From Occallatibacter savannae (GTDB taxonomy: Bacteria; Acidobacteriota; Terriglobia; Terriglobales; Acidobacteriaceae): a DNA stretch of 64,000 nucleotides. Position 1 is the first letter of the stretch, and the number at the start of each line of letters is the position of its first letter. The stretch is taken from positions 1-64,000 of the forward strand of contig NZ_QFFY01000008.1 of the NCBI RefSeq assembly GCF_003131205.1, given 5' to 3'. Positions 1 through 9,671 of this stretch are shown in pieces. The notes under the pieces are model-generated. The model ran no database searches. It had not been told where the DNA came from and saw only the letters and a program-made list of their open reading frames with translations. The position numbers and the translations under genes were made by a program.

Positions 1-296
1 GATCGGCTGCCGGCTCACCAAAGCACCTGGCGCAATGAATGTGTCAAAAAAAGAGTGGCCAGGGCAGCAATGCCAGGATCCAGACGAGTCTTGATACTCT
101 CCCCGCTTGAGGAGACCAATCCGCCATAGAAAATACAAGCCCAATCGATGATTCTCCTCCAGATGAGCTGACAAATAACTCAGCTGATTCTGAACCGAAA
201 TAGTCCGCTCCCAGCGAGCTTGGGAACATATACTTTTGGCAAAGCCGGACCCTATACTGTCAATCTCCGAGTGCAAAGCGCGTACCTGAGAAACCT
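1..296. other. Intergenic stretch before the kinase gene
   Basis: I see no convincing gene here. The open frames present lack recognisable domains or a ribosome binding site. The last 100 bases must hold the promoter of the kinase gene, but I could not pick out a clear -35/-10 pair. Confidence 0.4.
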
Positions 297-3011
297 ATGG
301 CTGACGCAGACGCCAAGCGAGCGAGATCGACCACTCCTCAGCAGACCCAGTTCGCAATTGGCGAAATCGTTGCAGGCAACTACCAGATCGTCGGCCACGT
401 CGGCAAAGGCGGCATGGGCGTGGTGTACCGTGCCCGTGACCTTAAACTGGAGCGCTTGGTAGCGCTCAAATTCCTTCCCGACGAAGTGAATGCCAGCGAG
501 AAAGACAAGCAGCGCTTCATCCAGGAAGCCCGCCTTGCCGCAGCCCTCGATCATCCCAATATCGGTGCGATCTACGGCATTGAGTCCACCGAAGACGGTC
601 GAGTCTTCATCGTAATGGCGTTCTATGATGGCCAGTCACTCGCCTCGCGCATCTACTTCGGCGCGCCAATGACACTGCCCGAAATACTCGATACCGCGAA
701 ACAGATTACCCGAGGGCTCGCGGCGGCCCATTCGCACAGCATTATTCATCGCGACATCAAGCCATCCAACGTGATGTATACGAGTTCCGGACTTGTGAAG
801 ATCGTTGACTTTGGCCTCGCACGGGTGACTGAGCAGACCGCCACTCTGACAAATGGCGCCGTAGGAACCGTCGGGTATATGGCTCCTGAACAGTCACTCA
901 ACGGTGTCGCCGATGAGCGATCTGACATCTGGGCCCTGGGTGTATTGATGGCGGAGATGCTGACGGGACGCAATCCGTTCCAGCGTGACACCGTTTCCGC
1001 GACTGTCCTCGCGGTGCTGAATGCCCCGCCGGCTTCGCTGGGAGACACGCCCCTCGAATTACAGCGAATCGTCTATCGCGCGCTGTCAAAGGACCGTCTG
1101 AAGCGATATCAAAGCTGTTCGGAGCTCCTGAAGGACCTTGAAAAAGTCACAATCACGCTTGACGCAGCAGCCGAACCAACTCAAACGCGCCTTTCGAAAT
1201 CGCTGAAGCTGCCTGCCGACCTTCGGCGCTCAAGGGAGGAGGCCTCAAAGTCAGCTCTCAACCTCCACTGGACCCAGTCACGCTGGCGCACCTGGATCAA
1301 GATTGGTGGTTTCGCCGCGGTTTTGATTGCTGCCGGAGCCATTGCATGGTTCGGTCGGGGATGGTTGCAGCATCGCACGGGCAACGTGCCAGTTGCGCCG
1401 GCCACCTTACCCAGCCCTGCCGTCCTCGCCTTGCTCCCCTTCACCTCTGCTGCGCAAGATCCGCATCTGAACGCACTCGGCCAGGGACTGGTGGAGAGCG
1501 TGGGATCCAAGTTGTCCCTCCTCGCAGAAAACCGGCCGTTTGAAGTACTGCCGGTACGTAACCTGCGTGAGAAAAACGTAACAACGCTGGCTGATGCGCG
1601 CCGCCAGTTTGGGGCCAACCTCGGTCTCTCGGTGAATCTCGAGCGGATCGGAGATCTGGTCAGGGTCAGGTACGCGATCCACATTGCTCAAGGGGGCGCT
1701 ATTGTCGGCGGCAGTTCCATAACGGTGCCCGCTGCCGATGAATTCGCGGTGGAAGATAACGTGGTCGAGGGAACGGTCAGCGCACTCCGCCTAAAGCTTC
1801 GGCCCGAGGAGATGTCAGCGCTCAAGCTGCATGGAACTGCATCGCCCGAAGCTTACAACTTTTACATACAGGCACGCGGATATCTGGTGGATTACACCAA
1901 GACTGAAAATCTCGAGAACGCAATCGTGATGATCCGGGAAGCACTGAAGATTGATCCTAATTTCGGGGCGGCCAGGGCGAGTTTAGGCGAATCGTTCTGG
2001 CGTAAATACGCGTTGACCAAAGACGAACGCCTGACCAGACAAGCCAGCGACGAGTGCGATTCCGCCATCAAGCTGGGCAATGCCGGAGCAGCGGGCCACA
2101 TCTGTCTCGGCTTGGTCTATGGTGGAACCGGACGCTATGGCGAGAGCGTAGCGGAATATCGGATCGCCACGGAACTGGAACCCGCCAACGAGAGCGCCGG
2201 GATTGGCTTGGCAACCATACTGGAACGACAGGGCAAGTTGGATGAAGCGGAGGCGGCGTATCAGGGGGTAATCGATATACATCCGCAGAGTTACTTCGCA
2301 CAAAATGCAAAGGGAGCGTTTTATTACCGCCGCAGCGATTATGAGAACGCTGTTCGAATGTTCCAGAAGGTCACCGAAGTGGCCCCGGAAAACTACGCTG
2401 GGTATGTGAACCTGGGCGGAACATACAATGAGCTGGGACGTTTCCTGGAAGCCCTGGAACCGCTAAAGAAGTCCATTGCCCTGAACCCAACTTATGCCGG
2501 CTATACAGATCTGGGTACAAGCTATCTTGGCCTTCACAAGCTGACAGAGGCGGCTGAAGCTTACCAGCACGCCGTTAAGCTCAATCCGAAACAATATGTC
2601 ACCTGGGGAAACCTGGCCTCGGCCCAGCGTTATGCAGGTGAGAAACGGCAAGCGTCCGCTTCCTACGCGAAGGCAATCGAGTTGGCGAGTGAAGAGCTCA
2701 AGGTCAATCCACACGATAGCGACGTCCTGAGCGATCTGGCAGTCTATTATGCCTCGGTTGGCGATAAGGAGCATGCAGAGGAGTATTTGCGAAAGGCCTT
2801 CCAGTACGGCCATGGAGAAAAAGAATTGCTTGCCACCGCGGCGCAGATCTACAACGATCTCGGCGACACAGGTGTTGCGCTGGAATGGATGAGCAAAGCA
2901 ATCGAGGCAGGCTATTCTGCACGAAAATTCCAGGATTTGGTCGCATTCCAGAACCTGATCGATAATCCGCGATACCAGCAAATTGTCGGCAAGGCCCAGC
3001 ATCCCCATTAG
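297..3011 (+). CDS. Membrane Ser/Thr protein kinase with TolB-like and TPR domains
   Basis: A PknB/Hanks-type kinase occupies residues about 27-285: glycine loop GKGGMG (36-41), ATP lysine in VALK (K58), catalytic HRDIKPSN (151-158, D153), DFG (171-173) and APE (196-198), so all catalytic residues are present. One membrane helix follows at about 334-354, then a TolB/FlgO-like domain (about 376-500) and tetratricopeptide repeats to the C-terminus. The family predicts a cytoplasmic kinase tethered to the membrane with an extracytoplasmic protein-interaction region. This architecture is typical of Acidobacteriota. The gene stands alone; the substrate is unknown. The ATG at 297 has no strong Shine-Dalgarno sequence, but the kinase domain starts soon after it, so little shift is possible. 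Confidence 0.95.
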   Translation: MADADAKRARSTTPQQTQFAIGEIVAGNYQIVGHVGKGGMGVVYRARDLKLERLVALKFLPDEVNASEKDKQRFIQEARLAAALDHPNIGAIYGIESTEDGRVFIVMAFYDGQSLASRIYFGAPMTLPEILDTAKQITRGLAAAHSHSIIHRDIKPSNVMYTSSGLVKIVDFGLARVTEQTATLTNGAVGTVGYMAPEQSLNGVADERSDIWALGVLMAEMLTGRNPFQRDTVSATVLAVLNAPPASLGDTPLELQRIVYRALSKDRLKRYQSCSELLKDLEKVTITLDAAAEPTQTRLSKSLKLPADLRRSREEASKSALNLHWTQSRWRTWIKIGGFAAVLIAAGAIAWFGRGWLQHRTGNVPVAPATLPSPAVLALLPFTSAAQDPHLNALGQGLVESVGSKLSLLAENRPFEVLPVRNLREKNVTTLADARRQFGANLGLSVNLERIGDLVRVRYAIHIAQGGAIVGGSSITVPAADEFAVEDNVVEGTVSALRLKLRPEEMSALKLHGTASPEAYNFYIQARGYLVDYTKTENLENAIVMIREALKIDPNFGAARASLGESFWRKYALTKDERLTRQASDECDSAIKLGNAGAAGHICLGLVYGGTGRYGESVAEYRIATELEPANESAGIGLATILERQGKLDEAEAAYQGVIDIHPQSYFAQNAKGAFYYRRSDYENAVRMFQKVTEVAPENYAGYVNLGGTYNELGRFLEALEPLKKSIALNPTYAGYTDLGTSYLGLHKLTEAAEAYQHAVKLNPKQYVTWGNLASAQRYAGEKRQASASYAKAIELASEELKVNPHDSDVLSDLAVYYASVGDKEHAEEYLRKAFQYGHGEKELLATAAQIYNDLGDTGVALEWMSKAIEAGYSARKFQDLVAFQNLIDNPRYQQIVGKAQHPH

Positions 3012-3135
3012 CAAAAACTTCCTTACGCTTTCTCTCCCGTGATACTCTTTAGCCCCGCCCCCAATCACTGCGCTTTCGTTACGTCGCAGGCTTTATCTGT
3101 TCGAATCGAGATAACCAAGGCCGAAAGGGAGATCA

Positions 3136-3408
3136 ATGAGCGACAAAAAGAATGTATGCGGTAATGGATTTAATGGAGTCCATAGCAGCACCGTGGAATT
3201 GGAGAACCACACCGGCAACACCGTTACTGTCAACGCCTGTGCCAACCAGTCATTCGCTTTCTCGAGCCCCGCTCCAGGCTTCACTATCACTGCGGGAAGC
3301 TCCGTTGAGGCCACACTGCAGAGCTCTCCCGGCACGTACTACTACTGCACCAGTGGTTGTCCTAGCCTGAAAGCGGACACTAATCCGAAGACGGTAATCA
3401 TCTCCTGA
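3136..3408 (+). CDS. Small protein of unknown function with paired cysteines
   Basis: A 90-residue protein with no signal peptide or membrane helix. It is rich in Thr, Ser and beta-branched residues (VELENHTGNTVTVN, FTITAGSSVEATL), which suggests a small beta-sandwich, and it has four Cys residues, two in a C-T-S-G-C context near the end. The start is supported by AAAGGGAGATCA directly before the ATG. It follows the kinase gene by 124 bases on the same strand and may share its transcript or have its own promoter. I do not recognise the family. Confidence 0.65.
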   Translation: MSDKKNVCGNGFNGVHSSTVELENHTGNTVTVNACANQSFAFSSPAPGFTITAGSSVEATLQSSPGTYYYCTSGCPSLKADTNPKTVIIS

Positions 3409-3742
3409 AACGACTGGACGATCATCAAGCTCTCGTTCCACCTCGGGACCTGGGGTGCCCAGGTCCACGATTATCAGGATTCCACGATGCGTGACAGTTG
3501 TAGAGGTTCTACGGGTAGTGATTAGCCGCAGGTGGCCAACACCCACTGAACAGACTCGCCCGACGGCCTGATGGAATAGTTAATCGATTTTTCTTGACGT
3601 TATTCGAGCCGGAAATATACCGTTGCTCATCGGGTAAAAACCAACCCAGGACACACCATGTGGGCCTGATTCCTCGGGGGAGGGTGTCCGGCCCTGGTGT
3701 CTTTCTATCCCAGTTCTCATCCCTTTGCTGCACTCAATAAAA
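3409..3742. other. Intergenic region with one hairpin
   Basis: No gene is supported. It contains an 8-bp perfect hairpin (3447-3454 with 3458-3465) of the GGTGCCC-type repeat seen elsewhere in this window, which could also end transcription of the small gene before it, although no T-tract follows. Confidence 0.4.
3441..3470. repeat. GGTGCCC-type hairpin repeat
   Basis: The arms GACCTGGG and CCCAGGTC flank a 3-base loop. The core GGGTGCCC or its complement recurs in the intergenic hairpins near 30.7, 30.9, 50.4, 56.5 and 58.8 kb. Confidence 0.5.
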
Positions 3743-3982
3743 ATGCCAATGCGTCAGCTCAATCCGCCTTCATTCGATTTGCTTGTGGTCCTAAGGGCTA
3801 CTCTCTCCAAATTGGAGTCGAGAAAGAGCCCACTTTCCGCGAAACAGGTCATTGTAAGAGAGGCGCTTCAGCAACGAATTCGTCTTTTAGAAGCGATCCT
3901 CCATATCCCGCCCTCAACTCTGAAGAAACCAGTTTCGACGTCGAGATACGAAGCCCGCCCACAAGCCGCCGCACGCGCGTAA
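3743..3982 (+). CDS. Small basic helical protein, paralogue of the 16.1-kb gene
   Basis: About 79 residues from the ATG at 3743 (an in-frame TTG lies at 3725; neither has a clear ribosome binding site). The stretch LRATLSKLE...P...RI..LE aligns without gaps over about 35 residues with LRDTLSKLE...P...RI..IE of the protein at 16078-16257. That conservation between two distant loci is the main reason to call it a real gene. The sequence predicts an amphipathic helical hairpin. Function unknown; no neighbour suggests one. Confidence 0.55.
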   Translation: MPMRQLNPPSFDLLVVLRATLSKLESRKSPLSAKQVIVREALQQRIRLLEAILHIPPSTLKKPVSTSRYEARPQAAARA

Positions 3983-4144
3983 TTGCTCCTGGTCATTGCT
4001 AGCAGTACAGCCCCCCGTCTTCTGCGACGATAACAAGCTTCAACGGCAACTACTTTCGTATATAGCCGACAATACCCGCGCAACCCACGAACCCAGGCCG
4101 TGGTTTTGCACGGAGATAACATCGTGGCATGGCCACCGCGGACT

Positions 4145-5821
4145 TCACTTTACAGGTATTTGATTCGAATTAGCGAACGGTGTGCCGGCAAACGCCACCC
4201 GGCCACCTACGATGGTCAGAAGGGACTCAGTTTTCGGCAGGTCGTCTGTAGGGATCTTGAAGATGTCTTGGGAGAGCACAGCTAAGTCAGCGAGCTTTCC
4301 TGGCTCGAGCGTTCCTTTGTTCTTCTCCGCGAATTCGGCATATGCCGCTGTGCGCGTGAACGCAATCACAGCTTGGTCCCGCGAGATCGATTCCTTCGGT
4401 TTCCCGGGATAGGCACTCGCGTACATGATGTGCAAATAGGGATTTGCGACCGGAGTCTCCGGCGACGAATCCGTGGCGATTGCCAGCGGTATGCCAGCTC
4501 TCAGCAAGGAACCAAAGGCTTGCACGACAGCAGCCTTTTTCTGTCCAAAGCGTTCGCGCATAAGACCGCCGAGGGTAAAGTTCGTGGGATTCTCAACGAC
4601 GATGATGCCCAGCTTCTTAACTCGGGGAATTTGATCTGGCATAATGCCGTCGCCATGTTCGATGCGAAGGCGCCGTTGAGACCAAGCCTCCACGCCTCCT
4701 GTCGCGTCCATCGCATCAAGCAGTGTTTCAGTCGTCCGATCTCCAATAACGTGTAGGAGCAACTGGACATCTCGGGGCTTCGCTTCCCGAAGAATGGCTT
4801 CGATTTCGTGGCGAGAAAAATCGATCTGTCCGGAGGTGCTCGGGTCGTCTGCATAGGGCACGCGTGTCGCAGCCGATCTCTCTTCGGGTGTGCCGTCGAG
4901 CAGGTATTTGAGGCCGCTTACCGTCACACGGTCTCTGAGCCCAGCTGGAACGGATGGATACTCTGCTTCTCTACGCCGATCTTTCTCCTGGAATTCTAGG
5001 AATGGCACCACGCGTATGCGCAATGGCGAATCGATTGCAGCCAGTTGTTGCACCCGACGAGCGGGGTACACGTCGAGAAGAGTAATGGAAGTGACGCCCC
5101 AACGTGCCTCGCGATCAAGAACTCTACGGAGCCGGTCCGGTTCTCCTTCAACATCGCCCATCAGCATCTCGCGTATGCGGAACCATGCCGACTCGTGAAC
5201 CACTCCGTCCCAGTGCGCTGACTTCATATCCTTGCCGAAGAACCCCGCCAACGGTGGTGGGGCCTGTTCGTCAACATGGAATCGCTGTGACGCAGCTTCA
5301 TTCAACATTCCGGAATGAGGGCTATCCATTGACAGCACGATGGGATCCCTTCCCCCGATTCGATCAAGTATCGCTGGTGTGCACTCCGGGTCGAAGAAGG
5401 CTCTCTGGCCGATGATGCCGCTCAGAAGCGTTCCGTCTGGCGACTTCGCCACCGCTTTTCGTATGGTGTCGAGGACCTGAGAACAGGCTGGATCTGGATC
5501 GGTACCGAAATCCAGCTTGGTTCCAGTCACATCCGCCTCGAAGTGAACATGGCCATCATTGATTCCAGGTATGACCAACCTGCCGCCGAGGTTGATTTGT
5601 CTCGTGGAAGCGCCGGCCTCGGAGAGGATATTGCTGTTTGTACCTGTATCGAGGATGCGGTCGCCACGTATCGAGATCGCTTGCACATATGGATGCTGTG
5701 CATTGCCGGTGAATACGCGACCATTCAGCAGTACGATATCCGGAACACCCGGAATTTTAACTGCCTCTATCTGTAATGGAAGGGTGGCCAGAATCAGCAG
5801 GGCGAATAGTTGATTCGACAA
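4145..5821 (-). CDS. Secreted amidohydrolase (YtcJ-like, amidohydrolase 3 family)
   Basis: A 558-residue metal-dependent hydrolase. A signal peptide (about 1-20, LFALLILATLPL) is followed by the beta-rich N-terminal part (ILLNGRVFTG style), then the metal-binding GHVHF motif (H91, H93), a conserved basic position in the GLKYLLDGT segment, and downstream RRLRIEHGD and IATDSS motifs that provide the remaining metal ligands. This pattern fits the YtcJ/N-substituted formamide deformylase branch of amidohydrolases, usually about 550 residues. Export implies a periplasmic hydrolase. The substrate cannot be told from sequence. It is a single-gene unit. Confidence 0.9.
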   Translation of the reverse strand: MSNQLFALLILATLPLQIEAVKIPGVPDIVLLNGRVFTGNAQHPYVQAISIRGDRILDTGTNSNILSEAGASTRQINLGGRLVIPGINDGHVHFEADVTGTKLDFGTDPDPACSQVLDTIRKAVAKSPDGTLLSGIIGQRAFFDPECTPAILDRIGGRDPIVLSMDSPHSGMLNEAASQRFHVDEQAPPPLAGFFGKDMKSAHWDGVVHESAWFRIREMLMGDVEGEPDRLRRVLDREARWGVTSITLLDVYPARRVQQLAAIDSPLRIRVVPFLEFQEKDRRREAEYPSVPAGLRDRVTVSGLKYLLDGTPEERSAATRVPYADDPSTSGQIDFSRHEIEAILREAKPRDVQLLLHVIGDRTTETLLDAMDATGGVEAWSQRRLRIEHGDGIMPDQIPRVKKLGIIVVENPTNFTLGGLMRERFGQKKAAVVQAFGSLLRAGIPLAIATDSSPETPVANPYLHIMYASAYPGKPKESISRDQAVIAFTRTAAYAEFAEKNKGTLEPGKLADLAVLSQDIFKIPTDDLPKTESLLTIVGGRVAFAGTPFANSNQIPVK

Positions 5822-6089
5822 AGGTGTTCTCCGGGGCCTACTTGCTCACCTTTTCAGGTCTGATGTTCAATTGCGTAGATGGCCATCGTGATGATGAACT
5901 GGTCAAGGATAAGCCCAGCTTCCACTCTGGGGGAAACTCAAATAGCGAAGAAAATGCTGTCGGCTATGATTTCTGGGCGTCTGACTGCGTATTCGGACAT
6001 TTCGGGTCGGGGTCGAAGGATCGGCAAATATCTGTATTGCCGACCATCCGACCTCAACCCGTCATTTAGATGTGCAGGGGTCTCCTCGA

Positions 6090-7997
6090 TCACGCAATCG
6101 CTGAACTCACATCGGAGTTTCGCGTTATAGACAGAACGGTGATGTCATCCTCTTGACCGAACAGTTCTGCTGCCGCTGCGATTTGCTGCGCGGAATTGGC
6201 GGAAACGGCTCGGGTGCGTTCGAATCCGTACAACTCACCTTTCGCGTCGGTGGCTTCCAACACTCCATCTGAAACGAATGTCAGCCTCTCCCCAGCGGCA
6301 ATCGTATAGCGAGTTTCTTCGTAGCTCGCACTAGCCACGATTCCGAGCGGCAATCCTGCTTGCACCGCCATCTCTTCGCCATTGCAATATGGCGGCGGAT
6401 TGCCCGCATTTGCCAAGGTCATCGCGCCATCCCGCTCGATCAACGCGACACAGCAGGTGACAAAGCCGTCCATCTGTCCACAGAGCACCTGGTTCAGATA
6501 AGCAAGAATCTCGGCTGGCTTGTACGCAGGACAGCCCCGCAAAGCGCCCATGATGGCGCTCACCGTCATCGCGGCTTTCAGGCCTTTGCCACTGACATCT
6601 CCGACAACGAGCAGGACGCTTCCGTCTGGCCCCGGCAGGATGCGAAAGAAATCTCCTCCCACTCGTTTGGCGGGAACGTAGGCGCTCTGAATTTGAAAGC
6701 CGGGGAGGTCGACTGCGGGCACGACGAGCTGCTGCTGCACCTCCCGTGCTGCGTCGAACTCCGCATCCAGCTCTTCTTTCCTGCGCCAGTCATCCCAGAG
6801 TTTGATCAGCAGCTGGTAACACATCGCTCCGGTGACCAGCGCCGTAGCCAGATTGTCCGGCTGCACCTCGAAATTACCGATCCGCAGTCTAGATATCAGA
6901 TCGAGGTTATCTACCAGCATGTATGCCACGCCTGCACAGAACAACGTAATTGCAAGGCCCCGAGTATCTCTCTGTCCTCGCCACCAGGCCCATGAAGCCA
7001 GAGCTATTACGCCGAGGAACGTGATCCCGGTCAACAGATACAGCACTACAACCAGCAAACCAAGACCAGGGATGGACGAAATTGCCAACGCCGGCAGGGA
7101 TAAGAGAATGGGCCACAGAATCCCAATTCCCTCGAGGGTACGCACGGCCCATGTCGGCGAGTGAAGAGCGGTCTTGATCAACTCGAACAGGGAAACGTTG
7201 ACGATCGCCCAGAAGGCACAAGAGACAAGCCAAAAAACGACGTAAGACAAGCCGATCGGCCTGAGCGCATTCCAATACCCCATCGAAGACCAGCTCAACG
7301 CGAAGATCGCGAACCAGAACAATGAGCCTCCGGCACCCGTGCGCCACCATACGGCGAGCAGAAGGAAAGAAATGAGCGCCTCAAGACTCCAAAGAAATGT
7401 ATCGAATCGCAATGCCAACTGGGCGTGCGCTCGTGCATCACTTTCTCGAGAAAGCTCCAGTGCCCGCGAGCCTATGCTGACCGAGAACAGTACTGGAGGA
7501 GTGAAGTCTATCCTCGATCGCCAGATCGGCAATAGCCAACCCCGCCACGAGACCACGGCTGTTCCACCGGGAACAACCACCCCGGCTGGAATATCGAATA
7601 CGCTCGTTGCGCAACGCTCTGTAGCAAATGGCTGCGGCGGGAAGCGTCCCTGGCTTCCGAGGTGGACGCCATTCACCCAGAACTCACCCGGAGAGCAAGC
7701 TCCCTGCTCACGATCCAGACGGATAGCCAGCGGGCTTTGGTCAGGCGGCACAACCGTTCGGAAACGCAGCCAGACCATTCCATCGCTTGCGGGAGGCGGC
7801 CAGGGAATGAGTGCCCCGTTCGCTACTCGCCACGCTGAATCATCGAACGAAGGATCAGCCCAATCCGGGTTGTCGCCCAAATGGTAGCGTGTTTGCGTGA
7901 CCGGAACCGCGGGCCGCTGCGCATGGCAGATGTGCCCCAGCGAGCCGGCAGAGACAGCCGCTACAAGACACAATATTTCTAGCCTGTTTGGGAGCAC
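6090..7997 (-). CDS. 7TM sensor with PP2C/SpoIIE phosphatase domain (RsbU type)
   Basis: A signal peptide (about 1-26) is followed by a beta-rich extracellular domain to about residue 190 (similar in style to 7TMR-DISM extracellular domains), a seven-helix membrane block (about 205-395), a short coiled segment (AAREVQQQL) and a PP2C/SpoIIE phosphatase domain. Metal-binding aspartates are visible in GGDFFR and VVGDVSGKG and in the terminal GQEDDITVL. By family it removes phosphate from an anti-sigma antagonist in a partner-switching stress pathway in response to an outside signal. The start appears to be GTG at 7997. No anti-sigma partner is encoded next to it. Confidence 0.9.
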   Translation of the reverse strand: MLPNRLEILCLVAAVSAGSLGHICHAQRPAVPVTQTRYHLGDNPDWADPSFDDSAWRVANGALIPWPPPASDGMVWLRFRTVVPPDQSPLAIRLDREQGACSPGEFWVNGVHLGSQGRFPPQPFATERCATSVFDIPAGVVVPGGTAVVSWRGWLLPIWRSRIDFTPPVLFSVSIGSRALELSRESDARAHAQLALRFDTFLWSLEALISFLLLAVWWRTGAGGSLFWFAIFALSWSSMGYWNALRPIGLSYVVFWLVSCAFWAIVNVSLFELIKTALHSPTWAVRTLEGIGILWPILLSLPALAISSIPGLGLLVVVLYLLTGITFLGVIALASWAWWRGQRDTRGLAITLFCAGVAYMLVDNLDLISRLRIGNFEVQPDNLATALVTGAMCYQLLIKLWDDWRRKEELDAEFDAAREVQQQLVVPAVDLPGFQIQSAYVPAKRVGGDFFRILPGPDGSVLLVVGDVSGKGLKAAMTVSAIMGALRGCPAYKPAEILAYLNQVLCGQMDGFVTCCVALIERDGAMTLANAGNPPPYCNGEEMAVQAGLPLGIVASASYEETRYTIAAGERLTFVSDGVLEATDAKGELYGFERTRAVSANSAQQIAAAAELFGQEDDITVLSITRNSDVSSAIA

Positions 7998-8375
7998 GCC
8001 TCAATGATATGCACCCGCATGTTCCAGGCAACTCAATGAAGTAAGCGAAATTGCCTTCCTGGTTAACGGCGTACGAGAAGCACTTTGAAACCGGTCAACA
8101 TTTGACAAGGTCTAATTCTGCGTATCGTTCGCCTGTGATCCGCTCTAGAACCGCACCCGGAACCAGGTAGTCGCAATTGTTGTACTCGAATCGCTCGCCC
8201 GGATTCTTCTTCGGCGCTGCTGAGCAGAAGCCCGAAGCAGCCGAGTGTTGTCCGCAGCATCTGGATTTTATCTCAAGTAGAAGGGCGGTACAGCATCGTC
8301 CGGACCATCGGAGGAGTAGGCCTTTATGGCTTGGGACTAGGTTGTCACGCAGACTCGATTTGCTAGATTGAAACC
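7998..8375. other. Intergenic region between divergent genes
   Basis: This 378-base gap must hold divergent promoters for the phosphatase gene and the DinB/MDMPI-like gene. The open frames inside are low quality and lack ribosome binding sites. I see no hairpin or repeat in it. Confidence 0.4.
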
Positions 8376-9227
8376 ATGGAAACGAACAGTCAACTCGGTG
8401 GAAGCGAGCCGATCATCTGCGCTCACCTACTGCGCAAAGTAGACGCTGCGCTTCTAGAATTGCTTCGCTCACTGACGGTCGCAGAGTGGGATTTGCAGAC
8501 TGTTGCACCGCGATGGAAGGTTCGGGATGTGGCTGCACATCTCCTTGACACGGCCCTCCGCAAGCTCTCGCTGGTCCGTGATTCCTGTTTTGTTGAGAAC
8601 GTCCGCCTTCAATCCCCGCAGGATGTTGTCGCCTACGTCAACCGCTTGAACAATGAAGGCGTCACAGTTTACCGCCGCTTGAGCCCTGCTGCGATGATCG
8701 ATTTGACGGCACTGGCCTGCGATCAATCAGCAAGTTTTCACGAATCTCTCGATCCGTATGCCCCCGCTACTTTCAACGTCAGTTGGGCGGGTGAAGATAA
8801 ATCGCTAAACTGGTTTGACACGGCCCGTGAATTGACAGAGCGATGGCATCACCAACAGCAGATTCGGCTTGCGACTGGCCAACCGGGCATTATGATTCGG
8901 GAACTTTACCACCCTGTACTGGATTGCTTCGTCCGCGGTTTGCCACACTCCTATCGGGACATGGATGCTCCAGCCGGGACCAGCGTGCTCTTGGAGATTT
9001 CTGGAGAATCGGGAGGAGAGTGGGCAGTGTCGAGGGATGCCAAAGGTTGGAGCTTCGCGAGAGAGTATCCGAAAAACATTGCTTGCAAGGTCATTCTGCC
9101 CGACGCGATTGCGTGGCGGGTCTTTACGAAAGGCATTTCTCGGGACGCGGTGCGTTCACAGATCAACGTCGAAGGAAACGAGGCTCTGGTTGCCGGGATT
9201 CTCGGGCTTACAGCGATTGTCGGCTGA
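8376..9227 (+). CDS. DinB/maleylpyruvate isomerase-fold protein
   Basis: 283 residues. The N-terminal half is the four-helix MDMPI/DinB-type metal-binding fold: a leading helix (LLRKVDAALLELL), then WKVRDVAAHLLDT with the metal histidine of the conserved V..HL motif, and a later RWHHQQQIR segment that supplies further histidines. The last 80 residues form a separate domain typical of this actinobacterial/acidobacterial family. Relatives are thiol-dependent isomerases or transferases, but substrate cannot be inferred. It is a single gene; the ATG at 8376 sits just before the domain. Confidence 0.8.
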   Translation: METNSQLGGSEPIICAHLLRKVDAALLELLRSLTVAEWDLQTVAPRWKVRDVAAHLLDTALRKLSLVRDSCFVENVRLQSPQDVVAYVNRLNNEGVTVYRRLSPAAMIDLTALACDQSASFHESLDPYAPATFNVSWAGEDKSLNWFDTARELTERWHHQQQIRLATGQPGIMIRELYHPVLDCFVRGLPHSYRDMDAPAGTSVLLEISGESGGEWAVSRDAKGWSFAREYPKNIACKVILPDAIAWRVFTKGISRDAVRSQINVEGNEALVAGILGLTAIVG

Positions 9228-9269
9228 AACTGCTGTCCTCATTTTCGACGATGGGTGCCGTTCCAACGT

Positions 9270-9671
9270 TCAACATGAGTTGATGCGCGGCTGGATCAAA
9301 TCCCAAAGGTTTCCATAGAGGTCTTCAAAAACAGCGACTGTTCCATACGGTTCTTCTACCGGCGGCCGGCGAAACACCACACCTCTGCGGGATAGTGCGT
9401 TGAAATCGCGCCAGAAATCATCGGTGTTCAGAAAGAGAAACACGCGACCACCCGTTTGATCTCCGATCCTCGAACTCTGTTCTGGCGTGACGGCTCGGGC
9501 CAGAAGCAGACTGAAATCCTTAGATCCGGCAGGCGCAACCCGAACCCACCTCTTGGTGTCTGTTAGTCGCACATCCTCGACAAGGCGAAAGCCGAGAATC
9601 TCGCTATACCACCGAATTGCCTCATCGTATTCACGCACGATGATAGCTATGCTCGCGATGTATTGACTCAC
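9270..9671 (-). CDS. VOC (glyoxalase/bleomycin-resistance fold) protein
   Basis: 133 residues with the paired beta-alpha-beta-beta-beta modules of the vicinal oxygen chelate family: opening IASIAIIVREYDEAIRWYSE, the GF.L.ED strand, and a closing F.DLYGNLWDLIQ with the metal-ligand position. Such proteins are small metalloenzymes or ligand-binding proteins; substrate unknown. Its ATG overlaps the stop of the riboflavin-kinase-like gene (ATGA, 9668-9671), so the two are translationally coupled and probably act in one pathway. Confidence 0.85.
   Translation of the reverse strand: MSQYIASIAIIVREYDEAIRWYSEILGFRLVEDVRLTDTKRWVRVAPAGSKDFSLLLARAVTPEQSSRIGDQTGGRVFLFLNTDDFWRDFNALSRRGVVFRRPPVEEPYGTVAVFEDLYGNLWDLIQPRINSC

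Noticed and set aside
44..229. Open frame on the minus strand at the left edge
   Set aside because: No ribosome binding site, no domain and an unusual composition; overlaps the presumed promoter region of the kinase gene.
3697..4002. Alternative plus-strand frame overlapping the small paralogue
   Set aside because: The other frame (3743-3982) aligns with a second gene in the window; this frame does not and has no features.
8063..8371. Short frames between the phosphatase and DinB-like genes
   Set aside because: Composition and lack of start signals fit non-coding sequence.
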